A DNA stretch of 64,000 nucleotides from Ancrocorticia populi (GTDB lineage: Bacteria; Actinomycetota; Actinomycetes; Actinomycetales; Actinomycetaceae). Shown here one piece after another: positions 43,297 through 51,439 of this stretch. Under the pieces are notes generated by a model. The model did no database searches. It was given only the letters and a program-made list of their open reading frames with translations, and was not told where the DNA came from. Position 1 is the first letter of the stretch, and each line of letters opens with the position of its first letter. Where the stretch lies: assembly GCF_003123745.1 (NCBI RefSeq), contig NZ_QETB01000006.1:1-64000 (forward strand), in the 5' to 3' direction. The position numbers and the translations under genes are program-made.

Positions 43297-44031
43297 ATGG
43301 CAACAGCACCAGCAGCAGACCAGCTCAAACTTCTAGAAGTCGCGGAGTTTGATTCACAGATCGCCCGGCTTGAGCGAGACAATGTGAAGCATCCCCTACG
43401 CGAAAAGCTGGCGGCGCTGATGAATGCGATCGCCGCGCGCGGGCGTGAGAAGGACAGCGCGGTGGCGGCCGTAGGAGCTGCAGAGAAGGCGCTGGAAGAA
43501 GCCGAGGCAGTCTGCCAAGGATTTCAGGCCCAGATTTCCGATAAGGAAGCCAAACTGAACTCTGGTGAAGGCCTCACATCCCGCGATCTCGTTGCATTAC
43601 AAGACGAAATCGCGGGACTGAGAGCCCTGCTTGCCGATGCCTCAGACAAGGAATTCGAAACCCTAGATAACCTTGAGCAGTGCAACGATCGGGTGGAGAA
43701 GATCGACGCGCAGGCTCGCGAGCTTCACGACGAGCTACTCAAGGATCGCAGCGAACTCGAAGACGCTGTAGGCGAGATTCAGGGGCAGCAAGAGGATCTG
43801 CGAGCCCAACGGGCCACGATCTTTGATCCTCTTCACGAGGATCTGAAAAGGATCTATCAGCATTCCCGCGAATCGGGCGGCTATGCGGTGCTGGCGATGC
43901 ACGCCAACGGCGCAACCGATGGCGGCATCCACCTTTCGCCCGTGGAGGTAGCCCAGATTCGCGGCCTCGATCCGGACCAGATCTACCTCTCCGAGGATTA
44001 CGACGCGATCATCGTTCGCCTAGACAACTAG
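43297..44031 (+). CDS. Coiled-coil protein of the zinc-ribbon (CT398-like) family, ribbon cysteines lost
   Basis: The 244-residue protein is a long coiled coil: QIARLERDNVKHPLREKLAA, then KLNSGEGLTSRDLVALQDEI with family positions, up to EIQGQQEDLRAQRATIFDP. Actinobacterial relatives downstream of nif3-like genes end with a C4 zinc ribbon. Here the tail runs GYAVLAMHANGATDGGIHLS to YLSEDYDAIIVRLDN and has no cysteines, although its spacing still fits the ribbon. Metal binding is therefore unlikely. A TAGGCT box 6 nt before the ATG suggests a leaderless promoter. The 3' end overlaps the convergent CoADR gene by 12 bp. Confidence 0.85.
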   Translation: MATAPAADQLKLLEVAEFDSQIARLERDNVKHPLREKLAALMNAIAARGREKDSAVAAVGAAEKALEEAEAVCQGFQAQISDKEAKLNSGEGLTSRDLVALQDEIAGLRALLADASDKEFETLDNLEQCNDRVEKIDAQARELHDELLKDRSELEDAVGEIQGQQEDLRAQRATIFDPLHEDLKRIYQHSRESGGYAVLAMHANGATDGGIHLSPVEVAQIRGLDPDQIYLSEDYDAIIVRLDN

Positions 44032-45684
44032 CGCCTGTTCTCCAAGCACGGCCCGAGCCGTGAGCATACCGCCCGAAAGCGATGCGGTATCGAACCCCGC
44101 CGCGGCGAGAACCCTATTGGCGATGTGGGAGCGAACGCCGGACTGACACAGCACTCGCACCGGGCGGCTGGCGGCTGCCTCCGTGACTTCATCGAGGCGG
44201 GTACGCAGTTCCGTGTGGGGAATGTTGAGTGTCCCCGGTAGGTGCCCGGAGGAGTATTCGCCCACTGACCGCACATCGAGGATCAGTGCGCGATCTTTCC
44301 ATTGCTCCCATTCTTCGGCGTACCAGAGCTTGAGAACGCCATCCATGACGTTGGATCCGGCCATGCCCACCATGTTGATCGGGTCCTTGGCGCTGCCGTA
44401 AGGGGGAGCGTAGGCCAAATCAAGATCGATAAGGTCCTCGACCTTCATCCCGGCACGGATTGCCGTAGCCAACACGTCGATCCGCTTGTCCACCCCGTCC
44501 TTGCCCACTGCCTGAGCGCCGAGTAGGAGTCCGTCGCTCTTGCGGAGGTGGACTATGAGGTGTATCTGCTCCGTACCAGGGAAGTATCCGGCGTGCTGGC
44601 CGGGGTGCAGATGCAATGTGTGGAATTTGATTCCTGCCTGAGCTAGGGAGGCACGGTTGGCGCCCGTCATTGCAGCTGTGAGACCGCCAACTCTGACAAT
44701 CGCCGTTCCTAGCGGGGTGGGGATGGGGTGGGCAGATCCTGGGCGCAAGATGGCATCGGCTATTTGGCGTCCGGCTCTATTTGCGGGTCCGGCGAGTGCG
44801 ACCGGGCGCCGCGCGCCCGTCACCGCGTCAATGGAGATGGTGGCGTCTCCCGCGGCATAAACGTCAGGTAGGTTGGTGCGGCCGTGCTCATCCACGATCA
44901 TCGCGCCGCGCTCACACGTTACCCCGGAGGCCTCGAAGGCGGCGGTGTCCGGGCGCACTCCCGTTGAGAGAACAATGATGTCCGCGTCCAACTGCGTGCC
45001 GTCCGAGAGAAGCACCGTGTCGGACGATTGGCCGGGCGTAATCTCTTGGGCTGAAACGCCAGCGTGTACCGAAATGCCGAGGCGTTCCAGCTCAGCTGTA
45101 ACAAGAGAGGCCATCTCCTGCTCCAGAGGCGGTAGCACGTGGCTGGCGAATTCTACGATGCTTGTGCTCAACCCCTGTAGAGCCAGCGCCTCGGCCGCCT
45201 CGAGGCCAATGAATCCTGCACCGAGTACCACGGCGCGCTGGCTTCCGTTGCCCACCGCTTCGCGGAGGGCAACGGCGTCGTCGACCCTACGAAGCGTGCG
45301 AACGCGCGTGGAATCATCCAATCCTGTGATCGGAGGGCGGGAGGCCACAGCTCCAGGAGCCAGAATGAGGGAGTCATACGCGATCTCCTCGGACCGTCCG
45401 TTCGTTTCGACCCTCACTGTTTTTCTCGCCGGATCAATCGCGGTGACATTGTGTCGTGTGCGCACGTCAAGATTGAGAGAAGCCTTCAGCGATGTTGGGG
45501 TCTGTACCAAGAGGCTGGACTGATCTTCGATTTCTCCGCCCACATAGTAGGGAAGGCCGCAGTTGGCGAATGAAACGTGTTCGCCTCGTTCAAGGACGAT
45601 GATTTGGGCGTCCTCGGAGAGCCTACGGGCCCGCGCGGCGGCACTCATGCCAGCGGCCACGCCGCCAACGATCACAATTCGCAT
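44020..45684 (-). CDS. CoA-disulfide reductase-like FAD enzyme with C-terminal rhodanese
   Basis: The 554-residue protein starts MRIVIVGGVAAGMSAAARAR, the FAD Rossmann motif, and has the redox cysteine in VSFANCGLPYYVGGEI. NADPH-site RAVVLGAGFIGLEAAEALAL and GVRPDTAAFEASG follow. From about residue 460 a rhodanese domain begins, with its cysteine in RVLCQSGVRSHIANRVLAA. CoADR-RHD fusions reduce CoA disulfides or persulfides and polysulfides. The ATG at 45684 fits the family; an ATG at 45753 would overlap the small Cys-rich gene. It lies downstream of a CstR-like repressor and G-tract operators, which fit persulfide response. Confidence 0.92.
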   Translation of the reverse strand: MRIVIVGGVAAGMSAAARARRLSEDAQIIVLERGEHVSFANCGLPYYVGGEIEDQSSLLVQTPTSLKASLNLDVRTRHNVTAIDPARKTVRVETNGRSEEIAYDSLILAPGAVASRPPITGLDDSTRVRTLRRVDDAVALREAVGNGSQRAVVLGAGFIGLEAAEALALQGLSTSIVEFASHVLPPLEQEMASLVTAELERLGISVHAGVSAQEITPGQSSDTVLLSDGTQLDADIIVLSTGVRPDTAAFEASGVTCERGAMIVDEHGRTNLPDVYAAGDATISIDAVTGARRPVALAGPANRAGRQIADAILRPGSAHPIPTPLGTAIVRVGGLTAAMTGANRASLAQAGIKFHTLHLHPGQHAGYFPGTEQIHLIVHLRKSDGLLLGAQAVGKDGVDKRIDVLATAIRAGMKVEDLIDLDLAYAPPYGSAKDPINMVGMAGSNVMDGVLKLWYAEEWEQWKDRALILDVRSVGEYSSGHLPGTLNIPHTELRTRLDEVTEAAASRPVRVLCQSGVRSHIANRVLAAAGFDTASLSGGMLTARAVLGEQALVV

Positions 45685-45686
45685 GT

Positions 45687-45851
45687 CTACTTTGCCTTCT
45701 GGAAAATACGTCCGAACAGGTTTTGCTGCTTTGGGTGATCGCCCGGGCACCACTGTGAGGCTGGAACGGATTTCTTCACCTGATCAATGTGTTGGCCGCA
45801 CCCGGCCCAAGTTGTCTTTCCACAGGTCTTGCACGTTACTGCGCGGCACAT
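45687..45851 (-). CDS. Small Cys-rich zinc-ribbon-like protein, 54 residues
   Basis: The reading frame starts MCRAVTCKTCGKTTWAGCGQ and continues HIDQVKKSVPASQWCPGDH, ending in a basic tail. CxxC and paired cysteine positions and a WCPGD motif suggest a small treble-clef-like metal site. Similar short proteins are common in actinobacteria as far as I recall, with no known function. The start has AAGGAGC upstream, and the stop lies 2 bp before the CoADR start, so the two are cotranscribed and coupled. It is the first gene after the G-tract operators and is too short for many gene finders. Confidence 0.8.
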   Translation of the reverse strand: MCRAVTCKTCGKTTWAGCGQHIDQVKKSVPASQWCPGDHPKQQNLFGRIFQKAK

Positions 45852-45876
45852 ACGACGCTCCTTTAGCGACTGTTAA

Positions 45877-45918
45877 ATACTACCGGGGGTATACTATCAG
45901 ATATACTGCGGGGAGTAT
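45877..45918. promoter_or_regulatory. Two G-tract operators for a CsoR/CstR-type repressor
   Basis: ATACTACCGGGGGTAT (45877-45892) and ATATACTGCGGGGAGTAT (45901-45918) are AT-flanked G tracts in tandem, the form of CsoR and CstR operators (TAC-G4/5-GTA). They sit in the divergent region between the Cys-rich/CoADR operon and the repressor gene, so one protein could control both promoters. Confidence 0.65.
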
Positions 45919-45947
45919 CAATCGGGTGGGGAGCAGAGGGAGTAAAG

Positions 45948-46226
45948 ATGGAAGAAGCAATTGGGATTCAGCATGATCCCGAGGCAACGCGCAAGATTGT
46001 CAATAGGCTGAAGCGCGCAAACGGGCAGCTGACCGGCGTGATCCGACTGATCGACGAGGGTGGCAACTGCCGCGACGTGGTTCAGCAGATCGCCGCGATT
46101 TCCAAGGCGGTGGATCGGGCCGGGTATCTTGTGATCGCCACCGCGATGCGTGAGTGCGTCTTGAGCGAAGACGATTCCGCGGAGAGCCAGAAAGAGCTGG
46201 AGAAGATCTTCCTCTCACTCGCCTAG
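45948..46226 (+). CDS. CsoR-family repressor, CstR-like (persulfide-sensing type)
   Basis: The 92-residue protein has the family four-helix disc fold: NRLKRANGQLTGVIRLIDEG, NCRDVVQQIAAISKAVDRAG, and TAMRECV. CsoR copper sensors use Cys-His-Cys; here the two cysteines are present, but the position four residues before the second cysteine is Ala, not His. Loss of this His is the mark of CstR, which senses sulfane sulfur through the Cys pair. The neighbouring CoADR-rhodanese and the G-tract operators support that reading. The start has GAGGGAG upstream. The convergent yaaA gene overlaps its end by 4 bp. Confidence 0.88.
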   Translation: MEEAIGIQHDPEATRKIVNRLKRANGQLTGVIRLIDEGGNCRDVVQQIAAISKAVDRAGYLVIATAMRECVLSEDDSAESQKELEKIFLSLA

Positions 46227-46933
46227 ACGGCGGGGACCAGCGTGAGATGGTGGCGGTTTCCCTTCACCTCTACTGAAACATCGCCGAGTGTGCGGGCAAC
46301 GTCCGCCACCTCGTCGCTCTTAGCGTCAAGCAGAGCTCGGGTCAATAGACCGCGATAGTGCTTGGCCATATGAGTGATCACCTTTCCCGTGTGGTCACGA
46401 ACTCGAACGTCCCACCAAACGCCCGGAGGGTTCCAGATCTGGTAGGCGCCCGAGCGCATATCCACGGTGGCGCCGGATGAAGCCGCTTCGAGGACAGGAT
46501 GGTCCTTGAGCTGCCCGCGCCAGAAGGTTTTGAGCGGACCAGCCTTTGGGAGTGACACGTTCATCGAGCATCTGTAGGAGGGGATCATATCCGTTCCGGC
46601 GGTGGCTCCAAACAGTCCAGAAAAGATCGTGACGGCATCATCGCTCCCCAGCCGGGCCGCCTCGTACAGAACCCCGGTATACACCTGGTATGCGGGGGCG
46701 CAGGGGAGATCGCCAAGGTGGCGTTGGGCCTCGACCTCGGGGAGTGTGCGTTCCCCTGCCTTCAAGATGGCTAGGCTGTCAGGTCTAGCGCTTACGGCGC
46801 TGAGTTCGCGGGCGATCGCTTCGCGTGGGCCGGTGAGCTCCGGGTAGGACAGTGAGACGAGGTCTAGAGTGGGCCCCGAGACCGGCGCTGATTTGCCCTC
46901 GGAGGGTGGAAGGAGAATATGCACGGCGTCCAT
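46223..46933 (-). CDS. yaaA: YaaA-family peroxide stress protein (DUF328)
   Basis: The 236-residue protein begins MDAVHILLPPSEGKSAPVSG, the family opening. It has SLSYPELTGPREAIARELSA, then YTGVLYEAARLGSDDAV followed by FSGLFGATAGTDMIPSYRCS, and ITHMAKHYRGLLTRALLD near the end. YaaA limits free iron and DNA damage after peroxide in Escherichia coli; the biochemistry is DNA-binding related. A long open frame extends upstream to 47206, but it runs antisense through rnpB, so the ATG at 46933 or the GTG at 46924 is the true start. The promoter is divergent with rnpB. Confidence 0.9.
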   Translation of the reverse strand: MDAVHILLPPSEGKSAPVSGPTLDLVSLSYPELTGPREAIARELSAVSARPDSLAILKAGERTLPEVEAQRHLGDLPCAPAYQVYTGVLYEAARLGSDDAVTIFSGLFGATAGTDMIPSYRCSMNVSLPKAGPLKTFWRGQLKDHPVLEAASSGATVDMRSGAYQIWNPPGVWWDVRVRDHTGKVITHMAKHYRGLLTRALLDAKSDEVADVARTLGDVSVEVKGNRHHLTLVPAV

Positions 46934-46969
46934 TCTAATCGGGTGGGGTAAGGGTGCTACCATTGCAGG

Positions 46970-47333
46970 GCGAATGAGCTGGCTAGGCGGCCGCGTGGTG
47001 CGTGAAAGCGCGCCCCGAGGAACGTCCGGGCTCCACAGGGAACGGTGGTGGGTAACGCCCACCCGAGGTGACTCGCGGGAAAGCGCCACAGAAAACAGAC
47101 CGCTTCGGGCAGTGTTCGGAGTAAGGGTGAAACGGCGGTGTAAGAGACCACCGCGTCTCAGGTGACTGAGGCGGCACGGCAAGCCCCACCGGGAGCAAGG
47201 TCGCACAGCGCACGTAGGCGTCCCGTTTAGTGCGTGGGTGGACTGCTAGAGCCATGCGGCAACGTATGGCGTAGATGGATGGCCGCCGCCGCGAAAGCGG
47301 CACAGAACCCGGCGTATCGGCCAGCTCATTCGC
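46970..47333 (+). ncRNA. rnpB: RNase P RNA (class A)
   Basis: The RNA matures tRNA 5' ends. Hallmarks are GAGGAACGTCCGGGCTCCAC (P3-P4 side), ACAGAAAACAGACCGC, GGTAAGGGTGAAACGG-like CR-II/III segments, and ACAGAACCCGGCGTAT at the 3' core. GCGAATGAGCTGG at the 5' end pairs with CCAGCTCATTCGC at the 3' end as P1, followed by CTTTTTGG, which acts as the terminator. TACCAT at about 46957-46962 is a good -10 box. The length of about 364 nt is normal. The 3' end overlaps the convergent ppgK stop by about 8 bp. Confidence 0.97.
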
Positions 47334-48189
47334 TCTTTTTGGACTTCTTTGCCTTCTTCAGGTTCTTCTTATCCGAGCGGATTTGCTTCCGGGCCTTCTT
47401 GATTGCCTTCTTCGTCTCGCGATCCAGAGTAAACGTGCCAGCATCTACGGCAGCCAAGAGCGCGGATCCCACAATCCCGGCCGTGTTCTGCAGCTCGGCG
47501 GGCACGATAGGGGCACGCGTTTCGATCAGCGGCAAGAACTTATCAGCCTTCTTTGAGATGCCGCCGCCCACGATAAAGACGTCCGGGGAAAACAGCATCT
47601 CTAGGTGGGAGAAGTAACGTTGAAGGCGTGAAGCCCAGCGCCGCCAGCCCAGGTTCTCACGCTCGAATACGCCGGAGGATGCGTGGGTTTCTGCATCGCG
47701 TCCGTCAAGCTCTAGGTGGCCAAGCTCCGTGTTGGGAACCAACACGCCGTCCATGACAAGGACAGAGCCGATGCCAGTACCAAGGGTGAGCACAATAACT
47801 AATCCGTCGTATCCGGAGGCCGCCCCGTAATGGACCTCGGCGAAACCGGCCGCGTCGGCGTCGTTCACAACGAACACCGGACGGTCTAGGTATCCGGAGA
47901 AGAGGGACAGCACGTCACGATCCTTCCACTCGGGATCGAGGTTGGCGATCATCGGGGCCACCCCGTGGAGTATCGGAGCGGGAAAATCAATGCCGATGGG
48001 AACGCTGGCTGGCACATCGAAGCGGTCCACCAGCTTCTTCACGGCTGCGGCTACGGCCTCTGGCGTGGCAGGTTGAGGAGTTGGGATCCGGTAGCGGTCC
48101 GTGGCGAACTCGCCAGATAGGAGGTTGACGTAAGCACCTTTGATGCCGGAGCCGCCAATATCGATACCAAATCCAAGCTGCTCTGCCAT
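47326..48189 (-). CDS. ppgK: Polyphosphate glucokinase
   Basis: The 287-residue protein starts MAEQLGFGIDIGGSGIKGAY with the phosphate-binding loop. It has FPAPILHGVAPMIANLDPEW, then VFVVNDADAAGFAEVHYGAA with the catalytic Asp, and VLTLGTGIGSVLVMDGVLVP followed by LGHLELDGRDAETHAS. It phosphorylates glucose using polyphosphate or ATP, and is typical of actinobacteria. The C-terminus is a lysine-rich tail (KKAIKKARKQIRSDKKNLKK AKKSKKSE in two parts) of about 28 residues, absent from most homologues as I know them. It may bind polyphosphate. Its stop overlaps the rnpB end. Confidence 0.95.
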   Translation of the reverse strand: MAEQLGFGIDIGGSGIKGAYVNLLSGEFATDRYRIPTPQPATPEAVAAAVKKLVDRFDVPASVPIGIDFPAPILHGVAPMIANLDPEWKDRDVLSLFSGYLDRPVFVVNDADAAGFAEVHYGAASGYDGLVIVLTLGTGIGSVLVMDGVLVPNTELGHLELDGRDAETHASSGVFERENLGWRRWASRLQRYFSHLEMLFSPDVFIVGGGISKKADKFLPLIETRAPIVPAELQNTAGIVGSALLAAVDAGTFTLDRETKKAIKKARKQIRSDKKNLKKAKKSKKSE

Positions 48190-48198
48190 GGTGGTCCT

Positions 48199-49098
48199 TT
48201 ACAGGTGTGGGGCCAAATTCTCGTTGCTGGGCAGCGTCAGAATTTCTGCGCCATCCTTGGTTACAACCAGTGTGTGCTCCCATTGTGCCGTACGCGAGCG
48301 ATCCTTGGTGACCACTGTCCAATCGTCATCCCACTGGTCCCACGCGATATCGCCCAGAGTGAGCATTGGTTCGATGGTGAACACCATCCCCGGTTCAATG
48401 ATCGTGGCGTAGCTGGGCGCTGCATCGTAATGCGGAACGATGAGGCCCGAATGGAAGGCCTCACCCACGCCGTGCCCGGTGAAGTCCTCAACCACGCCGT
48501 ACTCAAAGCGCTTGGCGTAGGATTCGATGACGCGCCCAATCACGTTGATTTGCCGGCCCGGCTTGACTGCCTTGATACCACGCATCATGGCATTCTTCGT
48601 CCGCTCGGCAAGCAGCCGGGACTCCTCGTCCACCTCGCCCACCATGAACATCGCGTTGGTATCGCCGTGCACGCCGTCTTTGTAGGCGGTCACGTCAAGA
48701 TTGATGAAATCTCCCTCGCGCAGCACGGTCGAATCGGGGATGCCGTGGCAGATGACCTCGTTGATTGAGGTACAGATGGACTTGGGAAAGCCCATGTAGT
48801 CCAAGCAGGATGGGTAGGCGCCGTGATCGCACATGTACTCGTGAGCGATTCGGTCCAGTTCGTCCGTGGTGATGCCCGGCTTAACTGCAGCTCCGGCCGC
48901 ATACATGGCATCCGCGGCGATCCGTCCGGCCGCGCGGATCTTTTCGATCGTTTCGGCGTCCTTAATGTCGGAGGCCGTCACCACCTCGGGTCCGTCGTGG
49001 AAGAGATACTCTGGGCGATCAATCGATTTGGGGACCGCCCGCTTTGGGGTGAGTTTTCCAGGAACTAGGGTGCCTCTTGGGGCGCGATCAGCCAACAT
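48199..49098 (-). CDS. map: Type I methionine aminopeptidase
   Basis: The 299-residue protein removes N-terminal Met from new proteins. Metal ligands are in [20 protein letters not shown] (two Asp), [11 protein letters not shown] (His), [10 protein letters not shown] (Glu), and WEHTLVVT (Glu). The N-terminal 40-residue extension ([20 protein letters not shown]) is typical of actinobacterial MapB. TACAAT at 49106-49111 lies 7 nt before the ATG at 49098, so the message is leaderless; the ATG at 49107 overlaps the -10 box and was rejected. It lies 9 bp upstream of ppgK and may be cotranscribed. Confidence 0.95.
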   Translation of the reverse strand: MLADRAPRGTLVPGKLTPKRAVPKSIDRPEYLFHDGPEVVTASDIKDAETIEKIRAAGRIAADAMYAAGAAVKPGITTDELDRIAHEYMCDHGAYPSCLDYMGFPKSICTSINEVICHGIPDSTVLREGDFINLDVTAYKDGVHGDTNAMFMVGEVDEESRLLAERTKNAMMRGIKAVKPGRQINVIGRVIESYAKRFEYGVVEDFTGHGVGEAFHSGLIVPHYDAAPSYATIIEPGMVFTIEPMLTLGDIAWDQWDDDWTVVTKDRSRTAQWEHTLVVTKDGAEILTLPSNENLAPHL

Positions 49099-49173
49099 AG
49101 CTGCCATTGTAGGATGCTGGCACAGCCGGGCGAAATGCGGACGGGAGAATGAGGCGGAATGTACTGTGTTGCC

Positions 49174-49371
49174 ATGGGCGAACAGTACTACTTCAACACT
49201 CGGACCGGGCGCGTTGAGCGCGGCAAACAGTCAGGCTGGCAGGACCGTATGGGGCCCTATGCCAGCGCCGATGAGGCGCGCAAGGCCTACGAGATTGCGC
49301 GCGAACGGAACGCGCGGGCCGATGAAGCAGAAAAGAAATGGGAAGAGGCGTGGGACGATCAGAACGAATGA
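49174..49371 (+). CDS. Small conserved actinobacterial protein (65 residues)
   Basis: The reading frame encodes [20 protein letters not shown], then [20 protein letters not shown] followed by a charged helix [20 protein letters not shown]. The [11 protein letters not shown] and YxTxxEAxxA pattern is like short SPOR-related or WWE-like proteins of actinobacteria; function is unknown. TACTGT at 49162-49167 lies 6 nt before the ATG, which suggests a leaderless promoter; the ATG at 49159 was rejected. It is divergent from map and converges with panB, overlapping its end by 13 bp. Confidence 0.75.
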   Translation: MGEQYYFNTRTGRVERGKQSGWQDRMGPYASADEARKAYEIARERNARADEAEKKWEEAWDDQNE

Positions 49372-50168
49372 GATTCGTCTGGGAACGCCCTAGACTTGAC
49401 CGCTTCGCTATAGCTTGTTGCCGCGTCGCGTAGCGCCGCACCTACGGCCCCGAATTGCTTTGAGAACGACGGCGACCAGCCGGTCATTCCCGCCATATCC
49501 GTCCATACCAGTACTTGGCCATCGCAGTGATCGCCAGCACCAATACCAATGGTGGGGATCTCCAGAATCTTGGTGATCTTGCCAGCAACCCGGGCCGGGA
49601 CCATCTCTAGGACAACGCCGGATGCTCCGGCCTCTTGGACGGCAACTGCATCGTCGATCACGGCAGCGGCTGCCTCCTCTCCACGTCCCTGAACGCGGGG
49701 CCCGCCCAGTCGATGCTCAGACTGCGGGGTGAATCCGATATGGCCGATCACCGGGATGCCTGCGTCAGTAATCGCCTTGACCGTGGCCGCTTGGCGCACG
49801 CCGCCTTCCAGCTTGACGGCCTGAGCTCCCGCCTTGATGAGCTGGACCGCGGAGGAGACTGCTTGTGTAGGGGATTCCTCATATGCGCCGAACGGAAGGT
49901 CTGCCACTACGAAGGCGCGGTGGGCGCCACGGCTCACGGCACCGGTGGCCATGAGCATCTCGTCAAGGGTGACCTTGATAGTGGAGCCATAGCCCAAGAG
50001 CGTGTTCCCGAAGGAATCCCCGACCAATAGCATGTCAATAGCTGCGTTATCGAAGATCTGTGCCGTCACTGCGTCGTAGCAGGTGAGCATAGTGATTGGC
50101 TCGGACCGCTCCTTCATCTGAGTGAGGTGATGCAGGCGTACTCGCTGGGGTCTGTTGGAACCGGACAT
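49359..50168 (-). CDS. panB: 3-Methyl-2-oxobutanoate hydroxymethyltransferase
   Basis: The 269-residue protein is the first enzyme of pantothenate synthesis. Landmarks are ITMLTCYDAVTAQIFDNAAI, the metal-binding LVGDSFGNTLLGYGSTIKVT, AHRAFVVADLPFGAYEES, VKLEGGVRQAATVKAI, and PVIGHIGFTPQSEHRLGGPR. VVLEMVPARVAGKITKILEI with IPTIGIGAGDHCDGQVLVWT ends the active site. The ATG at 50168 follows AAGGAG; the ATG at 50192 is not supported. No other pan gene is adjacent. Confidence 0.95.
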   Translation of the reverse strand: MSGSNRPQRVRLHHLTQMKERSEPITMLTCYDAVTAQIFDNAAIDMLLVGDSFGNTLLGYGSTIKVTLDEMLMATGAVSRGAHRAFVVADLPFGAYEESPTQAVSSAVQLIKAGAQAVKLEGGVRQAATVKAITDAGIPVIGHIGFTPQSEHRLGGPRVQGRGEEAAAAVIDDAVAVQEAGASGVVLEMVPARVAGKITKILEIPTIGIGAGDHCDGQVLVWTDMAGMTGWSPSFSKQFGAVGAALRDAATSYSEAVKSRAFPDESHSF

Positions 50169-50257
50169 TGTTCTCCTTCGCAAACTTGTCACTATCTTAA
50201 GGCAGCGATGCCGCTATGCTGAACAAAGCATCCGATCAACACAGGAGGAGGCGGCCC

Positions 50258-51412
50258 ATGCGCGAGATAATTTCCTACTTTGCCGTAACCTCCGCAGAGT
50301 TCTGGGTGGGGATCACCCTCATTGTCTTGGCGCTCGCGGTGCTGTTGCTGGCCGTGCGCCCAGAATCCGAATATGCGGATCTTCCTCGCGGAGAGTTTCC
50401 CAGTCCCGGAGAATCGCATCCCACCCGGCACGTCAGTGGCGGCGATCCGCCGGTGCGCGTACTCCCACCGAACATGAGGCCACAAGATGGCGCTTTGATC
50501 ATGCGTGAGGCACCTCGAGATGAGATAGCGATTTCGGCCCTGTTGGATCTCGCTAGCCGCGGTTTTATCGAACTTGTGGAATATCGCTATTTGCCCAAGG
50601 CCACTCCCTCGATCATCATCGTGTTTCTGCGCGGACCCGATGAGACATGTAATACCGAGGAGCGAACCTTCCTTGATCTCATATCGGTTCCTGGGCGGGC
50701 GGAGAATCCGCCATATGCGAAGTCTCATCCGTTCGATGAGCGCAGGTTTCGTGCCACTCTTGAAGATCTTGGGTTCCCGCCTGTTGGCGTGCCAGTTGCA
50801 AGGCTCTCAGGTACCCGCAGATCAGTAGGTGAAAAGCTTGTTGGTACGGTGACGAAACGGGTGAGTTCGGACTACCACTGGCTACGCTCCGGGCGCGAGA
50901 GCTTAGCCTCCGCGGGAATCCTCGAACTTTTGGGAGGATTCGCGGCAACAATTCTGACAATAATCCTGATGTTGGCAGGCTCGCTCAGACCGTTCTGGGT
51001 GATTGTGTCCGTGCTCCTCATGGTTATTGGGGCAGCAACCATTCTGGGTGCCTCAGTGCGTACCACCGACGGTTCTGTGGCACGAGACCAAGCCCGAGGA
51101 TTCCGGCGGTATCTGATTGAGACGCCGCTGGACGCTTCGATCGGCGAGATTGCCGGTTACGGCGCGTGGGCGGTGGCGCTCGATTGCATCGACGGATGGG
51201 TTCAGAGCCTAGAACGGCTCAGTGTTGTCCAGCAGGTAGACGTGGCCGAATCCGTCCCGTCTCTGATTCGGACGTCCGAACCACTCACCAGCTGGAATCA
51301 GGTGGGAGAGTTCTTATCCCTCTTGCTGAACCGGCTTCATGCAGATCCTGAAAGCGACGATACGAAATCGCCGTCCGTGTACGTGAGCTGGCAGGACATC
51401 CGTGTTGAGTAG
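50258..51412 (+). CDS. Membrane protein with DUF2207-like C-terminal region
   Basis: The 384-residue protein has a first helix FWVGITLIVLALAVLLLAV after a short N-terminus, then a soluble region with IMREAPRDEIAISALLDLAS and GFIELVEYRYLPKATPSIII. Two more helices (ILELLGGFAATILTIILMLA and FWVIVSVLLMVIGAATILGA) are followed by ARGFRRYLIETPLDASIGEI, which resembles the C-terminus of DUF2207 proteins. AGGAGGAGG supports the ATG at 50258. It lies upstream of glnA2 by 27 bp on the same strand. The function is unknown. Confidence 0.75.
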   Translation: MREIISYFAVTSAEFWVGITLIVLALAVLLLAVRPESEYADLPRGEFPSPGESHPTRHVSGGDPPVRVLPPNMRPQDGALIMREAPRDEIAISALLDLASRGFIELVEYRYLPKATPSIIIVFLRGPDETCNTEERTFLDLISVPGRAENPPYAKSHPFDERRFRATLEDLGFPPVGVPVARLSGTRRSVGEKLVGTVTKRVSSDYHWLRSGRESLASAGILELLGGFAATILTIILMLAGSLRPFWVIVSVLLMVIGAATILGASVRTTDGSVARDQARGFRRYLIETPLDASIGEIAGYGAWAVALDCIDGWVQSLERLSVVQQVDVAESVPSLIRTSEPLTSWNQVGEFLSLLLNRLHADPESDDTKSPSVYVSWQDIRVE

Positions 51413-51439
51413 TATGTAATACAGAGCATAAGGAGTGCC

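Noticed and set aside
44873-45523. 216-residue open frame antisense to the CoADR gene
   Set aside because: Serine/arginine-rich composition of a shadow frame, no ribosome site, and the opposite strand has a clear enzyme.
46934-47206. N-terminal extension of yaaA through rnpB
   Set aside because: It is the antisense of RNase P RNA, and YaaA family starts match the ATG at 46933.
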